A DNA stretch of 64,000 nucleotides from Doryteuthis pealeii (lineage: Eukaryota > Mollusca > Cephalopoda > Myopsida > Loliginidae), in contig CM042157.1 of NCBI GenBank assembly GCA_023376005.1, positions 67,652,960 to 67,716,959 on the forward strand. The letters are read 5' to 3'. Shown in pieces: positions 54,435 through 64,000 of this stretch. The notes beneath the pieces are model-generated. The model saw nothing but the letters and a program-made list of their open reading frames with translations. It ran no database searches and had not been told where the DNA came from. Numbering within the stretch: position 1 is the first letter of the stretch; every line of letters starts with the position of its first letter. A program made the translations under genes and the position numbers.

Positions 54435-54709
54435 CAAATAGTTTGTACACATATAATCAAATTTTTCCTATTCATTAATAAAGTTTAAAAATAATTTTTG
54501 TATTCAAATCTAAATTAATTTTAAATATTTTTCTAACGGCTACAGATTCACTAGTTATTCTAAACAGAAAGTTAACATATACCTTTTGCTACATTTAGGA
54601 GATTTTGATTTGCTATTATTTCAGCATTTTTCTTTTTTAATCTAAATTTGTTTTCTATTCTAAACTTTTATGCTTAAGTTAATAAACCCAGTATATTTAT
54701 TTTTCTATA

Positions 54710-55470
54710 TCTTATTATAATGGAGATTGTGTGTTTTTCTGTCTGTAACCGAAACTATATTCCTACTCAAGTCACAATTCTCTTAGTTAATAAACCCAGT
54801 ATATTTATTTTTCTATATCTTATTATAATGGAGATTGTGTGTTTTTCTGTCTGTAACCGAAACTATATTCCTACTCAAGTCACAATTCTCTTAGTTATTG
54901 ACATCACATCCTCCATGATTTTATTTTTATTTTACCTCAATTATTAATAAAATTGTCTTACATTATTAATACTGTTAACTATGTCTACATAATAACAACA
55001 TGCAATTATATTTATATATACAACAAATAGCGGTTTACAGTGTAAACGGGAAGGCTAATTTGCATATTAATATTAAAAAATCGAATTTAATAAATATATA
55101 CTTAGTATTATTGATTTCTAACTGTTTGGTTTTATTTTAATGAATATAAGCAAAAATCTCTTCAATGAATCTTAAATGAAATCCATTAACAAGATAAAAT
55201 AACTGTCATTTTATTCTTTACTTCCTCTTATAACTAAATACTTAAATTAGAAAAAATAACAATGAAAGACGAGAGTGATGGAAGAGTAAGTTTCAGTTGT
55301 TCCATTTTTTATTATACTCCCTCTGTTTCAAATCTTTTATTATACTCCCTCTGTTTCAAATCTTTTTATCTGTATTCTTATTTAGTTTCATTAGCCTTTC
55401 TAATTTAATACAATATTTTATTACATTAAAACTTAAATACTTGCACCCGGAGGGTGCATATATTTGCTAG
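54710..55470 (+). mobile_element. non-autonomous Helitron 3, duplicated 5' end
   Basis: The TC start occurs twice, at 54710 and 54828, because 118 bp covering the flank AATAAACCCAGTATATTTAT and the first part of the element are duplicated. It ends with the GCACCCGGAGGGTGC hairpin and CTAG at 55467-55470. Confidence 0.9.
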
Positions 55471-55609
55471 TCTCTATAATTTATCTATCTATCTATCTAT
55501 CTCTATATTTATTTATTTATTCTTTATAGTGTACAATACAATGAAAGAATAAAAAAAATTGTTAATGTCGTTTTAACAATGTTCACTTTCTTAAAATTTT
55601 TTGAATTTT

Positions 55610-56400
55610 TTTGAAGCATTAGCTGATGGTCTGGGATAAGAGTCTGAGTGACAGCAAGTCTCCTCAAGTCTCCAGGCCTCTTCTGAGTATTCTGGCAGAT
55701 TGCAGCAGTGCAGTGTTCTGAATGGTTTCAATCGTTCCTCTGATTTCCAAACTTTCCAAACCCTTTTCCAATCCTTTTGGGATCGTTCCAAGTGCTCCAA
55801 CTACAATTGGTATCACTCTGACTTTCATATTCCATAACTTTTTCAGTTCTCTGGCAAGGTCCATTTTTATGTCATCCATGTACATAAGGTGGTTTATCTT
55901 TTCTTGTGAGTTAGTGAATTTGTATCCCCCTGTACATTTTTAAGTATATGATTGAGCGGCATCATTGCTATAATAAATAGTAGTGGTGATAACGAGTCTC
56001 CTTGGAAGATACCTCTTTGGATTTTTACTTCTGCCAGGGATCGTTTTCCAGCTTTTAATTGAACTCGCCAGTTTTCCATGGCTTTTTTAATGAAGTTTAT
56101 AATGTTGGAAATTTTGTACGTTGTTAGACATTCTAAAATCCAGGTATGTGGGACCATGTCATAGGCTTTTCTGTAATCGATCCAGGCCATTGCAATATTT
56201 TCCCGTCTATTTTTTACTTCTTTAAGAATGTATTGGTCTATATAAAGTAAATCGTGGGTTCCTCTTTTTCCCTTGCGGCACCCTTTCTGTTCTTCTGGGA
56301 TAAGTTTCCGCAAATTGAGTGAAAAGTATATTTCTTCTTTTATAACAGCAGTCAGATTTTCCACATCATGGGTAGACAAGTTATTGGTCTATAATTGCTG
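55610..56400 (-). pseudogene. R2-like LINE, internally deleted
   Basis: The reverse complement encodes LIPEEQKGCRKGKRGTHDLL, AMAWIDYRKAYDMVPHTW (RT motif A), IQRGIFQGDSLSPLLFI (motif B), then, after a frameshift, MYMDDIK (motif C) joined directly to MDLARELKKLWNMKVRVIPI and VVGALGTIPKGLEK, ILRRGLET. Everything between motif C and the C-terminal block (including the zinc finger and PD...D endonuclease) is missing. Lengths of the intact family elsewhere in the window show this is a deletion. Confidence 0.88.
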
Positions 56401-56427
56401 GGGACGTTTCCTTTTTGTGGGTCTTTC

Positions 56428-56437
56428 TGGATTATTA

Positions 56438-56475
<38 letters not shown>
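56428..56475. repeat. (ATT)n tract
   Basis: An ATT microsatellite that forms the 3' tail of the LINE copy to its right and borders the copy to its left. Confidence 0.92.
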
Positions 56476-56479
<4 letters not shown>

Positions 56480-56833
56480 CCCACACCAGCGTTAGCTGAT
56501 GGCATTTCACTGGAGTGTGAGTGGCAACAAGTCTCCTCAGGTCTCCAGGGCTCTCCTGAGTATTCTAGCCGATTGCAGCAATGCAGTAGTTCTGATGGTC
56601 TCAATTCTTCCTCTGATTTCCAGATTCTCCAGTCTTTTTTCCAAGCTTTTTGGAACTGTTTCAAGTGCACCAACTACAATTGGTATCACTTTGACCTTCA
56701 TATTCCATAGCTTTTTAAATTCTCTGGCAAGGTCCAAGTATTTGTCCATCCTTTCGTTTTCCTTTATCTTCAGCCTGTGGTCTGCTGGGACCGCAAAGTC
56801 CACCAGTGGACAAGTTCTATTATTATTATTCAC
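56480..56833 (-). pseudogene. R2-like LINE, 5'-truncated 3' end
   Basis: One open stretch reads TCPLVDFAVPADHRLKIKEN, KYLDLAREFKKLWNMKVKVI, PIVVGALETVPKSLEKRLEN and ILRRALET. Only the endonuclease end of the family is present, with an ATT tail. Confidence 0.85.
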
Positions 56834-56844
56834 TATAAAGTAAG

Positions 56845-57071
56845 TAAAATAAAGTCGTCGGGGCGGCCTAAAGTCGGTATCAGCCAGTCAGCGAGGGAGT
56901 CTATCCCCTTTTCAATAGCGCTAGACCAAGGAGATTGTTTTGATGTCTGGGGTGGAGTGCCACGCCTACCATCAGCTACTTACTTTACCGCACATATCCT
57001 TGTGCTACTCATACGCTGAGTTGGCGAGGGCTGGTATCGAACCCGGAATTCCTAGGTGTACGCTCTATCGA

Positions 57072-57075
<4 letters not shown>
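56845..57075 (-). mobile_element. SINE A
   Basis: The reverse complement has the GGGTTCGATACCAGCCC B box and the CTCCCTCGCTGACTGGCTGA tail side. (TA)n follows at 57076-57124. Confidence 0.8.
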
Positions 57076-57127
<52 letters not shown>

Positions 57128-57144
57128 AAAAGCAACGTTCACAA

Positions 57145-57235
57145 GAACAAAGAACGCTGAGTTAGCGAGGACCGGTATCCAACAAGGAACCTTGTGGTTT
57201 CTAGCCCAACGCTCTACCGACTGAGCTAACCCGGT
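57145..57235 (-). mobile_element. SINE A head
   Basis: Reverse complement ACCGGGTTAGCTCAGTCGGT, then GTTGGATACCGGTCCTCGCT. Only the tRNA-like head is present. Confidence 0.75.
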
Positions 57236-57552
57236 ACTTTTTATTCAATATAATATTATCATATTTTGTGATTTGACACATACATTGCAGGACTTTAGGA
57301 TTGTATATTTCCTGTAATTGCACATAACTGGACTCTGGCGGAAATGACCCTAATCAGCTCATCGACAAACAGAAGTTTAGATCGTCTTACTCTCAAGATA
57401 ACGGCAATCCTAGTAGCTTTGCCTTTTATCCACATCGAATACTTTAGTATATGAGTATACATATTTTTGTAGAGAATGAAAGCAAAGAACCGCCCTGTCG
57501 GCTGGGGCGTTAGAATTTCACCGACTGCACCTCTGCATATCTATGCATATCT

Positions 57553-58452
57553 TCTTATTATAATGGAGATTGTGTGTTTGTCTGTCTGTAACTGAAACTA
57601 AATCACTATTCAAGTCATGATTTCCTTAGTTATTGACGTCACATTTACCATGAATTTATTTTTATTCAAACCTCAATTATTGATAAAATTGTTATACCTT
57701 ATTAATACTGTTGACCATATCTACCTGATATGATATTTTCCACGTACCCCACTTGTACGGATCAGGCACAAGGCCCTATTAACGTGGGACCACCCACAAA
57801 CCGAAGCTCATGGAGTGGCGGGTGAAAAAATTGCGTCGATCCTGTCGGCATTCCCCCTCAAGGGGGGCGCCTCAGGCACTGGGCAATAAACCCAGCCCTG
57901 TCCCTTTAAATCGAGGGGGCAGGTGTTGCCTGGGGGGGATAGCACACTGGGATCGACGCCGTTAATTATAGCAATGGTCCAGAGGCCGAAGCCACTGTTG
58001 ACCATATCTACCTACTAATAGCATGTAATTGTATTTATATATACAACAAAATAGCGGTTTACAGTGTGAATGAGAAAGCTAATTTGCATATTGATATTTA
58101 AAATTTGATTTTAATAAATATATGCTTAGTATTATTGATTTCTAATTGTTTGGTTTTCTCTTAACGGATCTGAGCAAAGATCTCTGGGATAAATCTTAAA
58201 AGAAATCCATAAACAAGACGAAAGAACTGTAATTTTATTAAATAATTCATAATCTAACTAAATAGATAAATTAGGAAAAATGAAAGACGGGAGTGAAAGA
58301 AAATGATGGAAGAGTTAAATCTAAAGCTGTTCTATTTTTCGATTATATCCCCTCAGTTTATCATTTTCTAAATAGTTTATAATTTGATACAATATTTTAT
58401 AACATCAAAACCTAAATACTTGCACCCTACGGAGGGTGCATATATTTGCTAG
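57553..58452 (+). mobile_element. non-autonomous Helitron 4 with insertion
   Basis: Starts TCTTATTATAATGGAGATTG, ends GCACCCTACGGAGGGTGC hairpin and CTAG before T. A 267-bp sequence interrupts it at 57727-57993. Confidence 0.9.
57727..57993 (-). mobile_element. 267-bp insertion with 20-bp target duplication
   Basis: ACTGTTGACCATATCTACCT stands at 57707-57726 and again at 57994-58013. The insert is GC-richer (AAGGGGGGCGCCTCAGGCAC) and holds a 65-codon open frame on the minus strand with no recognised family. The long duplication points to LINE-type insertion; this may be the truncated 3' end of an unidentified LINE or a SINE. Confidence 0.85.
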
Positions 58453-58469
58453 TATATATAAAGGACAGT

Positions 58470-58700
58470 TGGAGACGCTTGGCATAATGGTTACAGTCGT
58501 ACGAAATGGAATCGTCGACCCGAGTTCAAATCCTAGACGAAACTGTTTGCATTTCACATATCACTAATACCCTTGGGAAAGGTATGAATCATACTCTCCC
58601 TCCAGCTATGGATAAATAGTAGGGCATACTGGGCTCTTTAACCTTGGTTAGGCAACCGATCTAGGAGAAGGGAAACTCTGAATTCAAACCTGTTAAACTC
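58470..58700 (+). mobile_element. SINE B
   Basis: Head: TTGGCATAATGGTTACAGTC and CCGAGTTCAAATCCTAGACG (A and B boxes). The body is as at 370-607. This is the best SINE B copy. Confidence 0.82.
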
Positions 58701-58860
58701 CACTTAAAAAATTGACCTTGTGTCGCATCCTGCTCGTGTGGAGGGGTTGGTAAATATATATATAAAGGACAGTTGTATGTATGTATGTATGTGAAGAAAA
58801 TGTTTTCAAAAATATAATAAACAGAGGATGTTACGATCAAAGGAAAATTTTTTATATGCC

Positions 58861-58905
58861 TATATTTAAGTATTTTGGTTTATGATAAACCATCATCAGG
58901 ACAAC
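58861..58905 (-). ncRNA. hammerhead relic, G12 changed
   Basis: Minus strand: CUGAUGA, stem II GGTTTA-TCA-TAAACC, then AAAA in place of GAAA. No clear stem I. Confidence 0.45.
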
Positions 58906-59084
58906 GCAAAGAAATTTTGTAAGGGAGAAACATGTAAAATGTTAAGTGTATGGTGAATGTGTGAATATAATGTTATTTACCGTTATTTTTTATATGTGCG
59001 TTTATATACGAAAGCTGATGACGTGATCATTACATGTGAAAAAACGGAAAATGAAGATCATGTATGTATGTATGTATTCATGCA

Positions 59085-59331
59085 AATTTCAGGAACAAAC
59101 AATGTGTCTAGTACAATCTGTAACAAAGTCTGTAAATCAGCTTCTGGTCTTAAGAGACATATGGTAGAGCATAAATATCAAATTTTATCATCTGATTCAT
59201 CTGATTCAACGGGAAGGGCGTACTTCTTATGTCATATTTGCATCAAACTTTGTGGATCTGCAGCGGGTTTGGTGAGTAATTTGAGGGCTCATGAGAGGAA
59301 AGGTTCTGGTGGTGGAGTTATAGGATTGTGA
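59085..59331 (+). pseudogene. LINE C-terminal zinc-finger fragment
   Basis: The frame encodes ICNKVCKSASGLKRHMVEH and CHICIKLCGSAAGLVSNLRAHER, two C2-H2 fingers of the kind found at the C-terminus of RTE-like and related LINE proteins, then a stop. The upstream part of the frame has no LINE match. Confidence 0.6.
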
Positions 59332-59436
59332 GGGACGGCAATGATCTGTAAAGATTATGCTATTGTTATGTATGTATGTCCGGAGGAAATTACAAAAATA
59401 AAACAGTTAACGACAAAGTATATATATATATATATA

Positions 59437-59708
59437 TATTAATGTGGAGGCTGGAAGGAGAAGAACTGGTGAGAAAGGTGTTATAGGCATTTTAGAATGT
59501 GTGTAATGTTTGGGTGGAATTGATGGATAACTCCACCAAAGTTCAGTTCCCGAGTACTTTCAGCACTTCGAAGTGCCATCATCAGGGGTGATGTATTCCA
59601 GTTTTTAAAAAAATTATATTAATGTGGAGGCTGGAAGGAGAAGAATTGGTGAGAAAGGTGTTATAGGCATTTTAGAATGTGTGTAAAATGCCTATAACAC
59701 CTTTCTCA

Positions 59709-59712
<4 letters not shown>
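59437..59712. mobile_element. hammerhead unit with 180-bp period
   Basis: A 70-bp segment (AATGTGGAGGCTGGAAGGAG...) is repeated directly at 59437-59506 and 59617-59686, with the hammerhead motif between. An inverted 26-bp piece follows. (TA)n tracts at 59419-59440 and 59713-59762 bracket it. Confidence 0.78.
59549..59588 (-). ncRNA. hammerhead ribozyme motif, complete core boxes
   Basis: Minus strand: stem I CCC/GGG (3 bp), CUGAUGA, one extra U, stem II GGCACT-TCGA-AGTGCT (closing G-U), GAAA, stem III AG-TA-CT, cleavage base C. Confidence 0.7.
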
Positions 59713-59763
<51 letters not shown>

Positions 59764-59765
<2 letters not shown>

Positions 59766-61500
59766 ACTGTGACACTGATTACTTGATGGTCAGGGCTAAA
59801 CTAATGATTTCCATTCACCATAGGAGCCGTTTCAGGGGAGTCAAGGTGCCTAGGCGGATTGATGTCTCAAAATTGAAAGATCCATTCGTCAGAAACTCTC
59901 TCAAATCTGCTTTTGATCGAGTGGATTTTTCAGGTTGTGATTGGGAGAGAGTAAAAGACATCATATATAAAAAGGGAGTTGAGATTCTTGGACTGAGAGT
60001 TCCCAGACATCGAGATTGGTTTGCTGATAACTCCAGTTTAAATCAATCCTCTAATTGAGGAAAAGAGGAAAGCCTATTTGAGACTCCTTAACTCTTCGTC
60101 TGCTAACAGGTCAACTTTTACTACTCACTTCTCATTTGTGAAAAGTAAGGTTCAGTGACGCGTGCGCCAAATAAAAAACAAATGGTGGTCTGATCTCTCG
60201 AAAGTGATACAGACAGCTTATGATAAGTAGGACATCAAGGTGTTTTATGCTCTGCTTCGTCAGGCATATGGTCCAAAAATATCTACAACTACACCACTCC
60301 TGGCAAAGGATGGGACCACCTTATTGAAAACTTTAAATGGAATTATGTACGGTGGCATGAACATTTTCGAGATCTCTTTCATAATCCTTCCAATGTGGAT
60401 GTTGCTGCAATAGATAATATCCGTTAGAGGACTCTTCAACTAGAACTTGACATCAAACCGACTCTTGTAGAAACGATTGCTTGTATAAAACAGATCAACT
60501 CAAACAAAGCTCCAGGACTAGATGGCATTCCTGTTGAGCCTTTGAAATGGGATGGTATGAATGTTCATTGGGCGGGGCCACTCTTTGGTGATGTCTATAT
60601 GGAGGGGTGACCAGGTTTCTCAAGACTGGATAGATGCCATTTTGATTATTTTATACAAAGTAAAGGGTAAGAAGTCAGACTGTGGTAATTACCGTGGTAT
60701 CTCACTACTGGAAGCTTTTGGAAAAGTTTTTGCATTTAGATTCTCACACGGCTAATTTGTCTCATGATATATATCTATATGTCTGTGTTGTCTGGTGTGT
60801 CTTGTATCCTTTCCTGTGAGCGTCCAAGGGTGGTCATGTCCATGGGCTTAGCTTCACGCTATTAGGCATGGCCACCCTTCAATAGTAGTTTAACAAAAAT
60901 AAAGTTTTTCTTTTACTTATTCTTTATAACTTGTACCTACTATTGATAAATAAGTTTCTTCTTCTTTGCGCGACTCTTGCTTAACTCATTGGGGAAGTAT
61001 ATATATCGTGATGTCCTTCCTGAATCCCAATCTGGCTTCAAAGGTGGAAGAGGGACTGTAGACATGATTTTCTCTGCTAGACAGCTTTTAGAAAAATGTA
61101 TTGAACAGCGTATGCCACTTTGTCAAGTTTTTGTTAACTTAACTAAAGCCTTTGATTCAGTGAATCGTGAGGCTCTCTGGAAGGTACTCGGAAAATTTGG
61201 CTATACACTTGCTTTTTTTGAAAGGTTCAAGCAGCTACATCGTTGTGTTAATTTCAATGGTCAGCTGTCTGATGAACTTCCCATTGATAATGTAGTGAAG
61301 CAGGGCGATATACCAGCACCAACATTGTTCTCACTTTACTTGACGACTGTACTATGGTATGCCTTCAATGACTGTGATACGGGTGTCTATATTAGATTCC
61401 GAACAACTGGGAAAGTTTTGAACTTGATAAGACCCTTGTTAGAAATGGATTTGTCAGGGAACTTTTATATGCCGATGATGCTGACTTGATTGCACATTTT
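59764..61500 (+). pseudogene. second RTE-type LINE lineage, decayed
   Basis: Pieces in several frames: YLMVRAKLMISIHHRSRFRG, RRIDVSKLKDP, RDWFADN, then NSNKAPGLDGIPVEPLKW, KKSDCGNYRGISLLEAFGKV and, after an insert, VLPESQSGFKGGRGTVDMIF, FVNLTKAFDSVNREALWKVL, VKQGDIPAPTLFSLYLT and LLYADDADLIAH. These are RT motifs of an RTE-like LINE distinct from the 38.9-kb one. It has many stops and frameshifts, no endonuclease, and stops soon after the YADD motif, where element I begins. Confidence 0.88.
60753..60975 (+). repeat. insertion inside the second RTE-type LINE
   Basis: LINE text breaks after TCTCACACGGCTAAT and resumes at CTTAACTCATTGGGGAAG. The insert holds an inverted pair (AAGGGTGGTCATG / CATGGCCACCCTT) and an AATAAAG. 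Unidentified. Confidence 0.65.
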
Positions 61501-61531
61501 CCGGAAGAAATGCAGTTGGTCATAAGTAGTG

Positions 61532-61850
61532 TGGTAATCGGGAACCTTCTTGTCGTAATCGGGAGCCATCACGGAACTTTGAAACCTAACCTTTATTCGA
61601 TTACGACAAGAAGGTTCCCGATTACAAGAAGGTTCCCAAGTTCGAAAAGAAGGTTCCCTAGTTCGAAAAGAAGGCTCCCGAGAAGGTTCGCGAGTCCGAC
61701 AAGAAATACCTGAAGAAGGCCGGAGGGCACATCGGTCGAAACGTTGTACAGATAACAATGAAGATGAGGACAATAGTCCGAATAACGCAGATAATACTAA
61801 TCCTCAAGCCTCTTCTCAAACATTCAGAGAAATAATTTTAATGCTATTTT
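61532..61850 (+). mobile_element. element I copy
   Basis: GGGAACCTTCTTGTCGTAAT repeats in both orientations, then CCTGAAGAAGGCCGGAGGGC and CGGTCGAAACGTTGTACAG. Confidence 0.7.
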
Positions 61851-61955
61851 AATTTTTAGATATCTATATAAATATAAATGGGAGTAAATATGGAAATAAA
61901 TCCGACAATATTAAGAAATTTGAAAAAACAAGTGTTCCAAAAATAAGATGAATTT

Positions 61956-62007
61956 ATTTATCGACACTTAAACGTTTCGGTTTCTTTAAACCTTCATCAG
62001 GATATAT
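61956..62007 (-). ncRNA. hammerhead ribozyme motif, complete core boxes
   Basis: Minus strand: stem I pairs ATATATC with GATAAAT (6 of 7), CUGAUGA, one extra A, stem II GGTTT-AAAG-AAACC, GAAA, stem III ACGTT/AAGTGT-type hairpin with wobbles, cleavage triplet GUC. The extra A next to the core is the only oddity. Confidence 0.7.
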
Positions 62008-62204
62008 TATGGGGTGAAGAAATTGATGGATGTTTTATAGATGACAGGAGATAGAAAAATCTTTATAAAGATTTTTTTTGTGTAACTAAATAAATAAATA
62101 TAAATTAAATCTTTATCATTTTTACACAAAAAGCTAGACTCAGTGACAGTGAATGTGTATATATATTTACTTTGTCTTGCCTAAACTAGATCGGTCGGTC
62201 GGTC

Positions 62205-62310
62205 GGTCGTAGAGGCCCCTCCGATCAATCGGCTGGTCACGTCAAACCCTAGCACCTATATGATTGTCCCAACCCTATTGCCCGTATAGTAACCTTTTTA
62301 CCATGTATAT
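62205..62310 (-). repeat. repeat R1 fragment
   Basis: GAGGCCCCTCCGATCAATCG and CTAGCACCTATATGATTGTC, inverted R1 middle. Confidence 0.65.
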
Positions 62311-62319
62311 GCTAGAAGT

Positions 62320-62490
62320 TTTCCTTCCCCTAAATGATTATCTAGCCAAGGTTTAAGAACCCAGTCCGCCCTTCTATTTACCCATAGCCCGGGGGGGGTA
62401 GTTGGATGCATACCTTTGCCAAGGGTATGAGAGCTATGTGAAATGCAAACAACCTCGTCCAGGATTTGAACTCGGGTCGACGAGTCCATG
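62320..62490 (-). mobile_element. SINE B, inverted
   Basis: The reverse complement shows GACTCGTCGACCCGAGTTCA and AATCCTGGACGAGGTTGTTT. Confidence 0.72.
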
Positions 62491-62985
62491 TGTATGTACG
62501 TGGATCCCTTAGTAATGTTATTGGAGCCCAGGGTCCATGTGGATCCCCTGTTGAGCACCACTGGTTTAATGTCTGCCTCTTGGCAACTGTGATATTTCCT
62601 GCTAACTGCAAAGTCTTAAAATGGGCTACAAACATTATATTTGTTGCCCATTTCTTAAGTGTTACTGGACTTAGCTGTTGCCAGGAAAGATCATTGTAAT
62701 AACAAAAAAAAAAAAAAAAAAAAATTGTATTGTTGTAAGCGACCTTTATTCGCACTGGTCTATATGATTTAATTTGTTTGCATTTCGCATACAAGCAACA
62801 CGGATATGTATCCACACACTGTGTGAGTTTTCACACATGCGCATATAAAAGCGCACATAAAGAGTAAGACTAACAAAGGAAACGCGTGTGAAAGTCCATT
62901 TTACACGAATCGTGTGAATATCTTACCTGTGTGCACACTCTGTTGTAAACTGTTTCATCTAGTGAAAAGCTACGCGCGTTGGCAA
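62491..62985. other. no gene; poly(A) tract
   Basis: A run of 20-odd A at 62703-62724 after GTTGCCAGGAAAGATCATTG may be a retroposon tail. Otherwise unrecognised. Confidence 0.45.
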
Positions 62986-63038
62986 CACACACACACACAC
63001 ACACACACACACAGCTAGACAGACAGACAGACATAGAG

Positions 63039-63073
<35 letters not shown>

Positions 63074-63140
63074 GACATACACAGAGATATATACATACAC
63101 AGACATACACACACAGACATACATACACACAAACACACAT
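62986..63140. repeat. (CA)n and CAGACATA repeats
   Basis: CA runs at 62985-63013 and 63042-63069 with ACAGACATACA between. Confidence 0.93.
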
Positions 63141-63239
63141 GAACGTTATTAAGCTTACTGGCGCGAATAGTGAAAATTTACTTCCTATTTCTTTTTTTTA
63201 CAAATGTATGTGGGTTGTTTGTTGGTTGGTTGGTTGGTT

Positions 63240-64000
63240 TTGTGGTATGTCAACCCATGTTGGGTTATTTTATGCCAAAGACTTTTTGTTTTATTTCATC
63301 TTGTTGACATTTTTTCAACATATTCTTAAAACTCATTTTTGATCAATTTAAACCATAGATCGCCCTGTCGGTGAGGCGTTAGAATGCACCGACTGCATCT
63401 CTGCAGAGGGGTAACACTCCCCCAAATGGGGCCACCTGTTGGCCGTGAGTGGCGACCCATGATGCTTAAGGATAGAGTCCAGGTGGTTGAACAGTCCATG
63501 ACTTGCAATACTCCACTTTGGCCCTTACTTAGGCTGGACGGGCAGCCGGAGAGGCCCTCTCCGATAAATCGGCTGGTCACTTCCAGCTCTAGCACCTATA
63601 TGATTGCCCCAACGTTATTGCTCTTATGGTAAGCCCCAACCCTTTTTATCATATGCTAGAAGGCGGTGGCTGAGGGTATACATGTCCTGGGAATGACGTT
63701 AAACTCTATCTGATGGTGAGGTTCCAGTTTTAGAGTTTTGGGGAATGTGGAGCACCCCTTCATCACCATTGCTCCCTGATTCACTCTGACCCGGAGTGGT
63801 AGTACCTGTTAGGGTCCCATCTATGTGTTAAATAGAAAAACATGAGTTTGTAAACAAAATTGATTATCCATTAAGAATGAATTTATTTCAAAACTTTGTC
63901 GGCATTAAATGACCCACCGATGTTGATATGCCGTAAAACAAAACCGACCAAACCAAACCAAACCAAACAATAGAATAGTTGGTTGGTTTGTTTTACGGCA
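63240..64000 (-). repeat. repeat R1, near-complete, and a head-to-head end
   Basis: A short plus-oriented left end (GGTATGTCAACCCATGTTGG) leads into an inverted, nearly full R1 (63360-63945) that ends GTTGATATGCCGTAAAAC. After GGTT-rich sequence the last bases (TTGTTTTACGGCA) begin another copy. This copy gives the best consensus of about 590 bp. Confidence 0.8.

Overview
This is a repeat-dense, AT-rich animal (metazoan) genome window. The spliceosomal introns, tRNA-headed SINEs, non-LTR retrotransposons of two lineages, Helitrons, TIR elements with 8-bp duplications, and long (TA)n, (CA)n, (TATC)n and (GA)n tracts all indicate this. The species cannot be read from the sequence. A lophotrochozoan invertebrate such as a mollusc is my low-confidence guess.

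The only host gene I can support is the 5' part of a transferrin-family gene on the minus strand. Five exons (26651-26723, 12252-12331, 7982-8114, 5970-6227, 1278-1670) have matching phases and GT/AG borders. They encode a signal peptide plus most of an N-lobe (312 codons), and the gene continues off the left edge. Aligned by eye to the known family, the N-lobe keeps Asp, Tyr and Tyr iron ligands, but the His ligand reads Asp and the carbonate-binding Arg reads Lys. Intron 1 is about 14.3 kb and is filled with repeats.

0-27 kb: the gene, its introns, satellites (TATC, a 131-bp unit, a 34-bp unit, 45-bp units), SINEs, TIR elements and foldbacks. 27-38 kb: interspersed repeats, a GA/GT block, an 84-bp minisatellite (29.99-31.56 kb), two near-palindromic elements and a hammerhead palindrome. 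38.3-43.5 kb: a full-length RTE-like LINE nested inside an older R2-like LINE, with a 7-bp target-site duplication. 43.6-64 kb: 89-bp tandem repeats, four non-autonomous Helitrons, more LINE fragments and many hammerhead-bearing elements.

The most striking signal is a scatter of hammerhead ribozyme motifs. At least seven copies keep every core position (CUGANGA, GAAA, A-U closure, non-G cleavage base) and also have a pairing stem I. Several more are one or two core bases short. They lie in palindromic or tandem units, usually beside (TA)n tracts. This fits Penelope-like or retrozyme-like elements, although no Penelope reverse transcriptase is visible. A second signal is a set of elements with different terminal inverted repeats but the same telomere-like core (TTAGGGTTAG followed by a T-rich segment), each bordered by a visible 8-bp target duplication.
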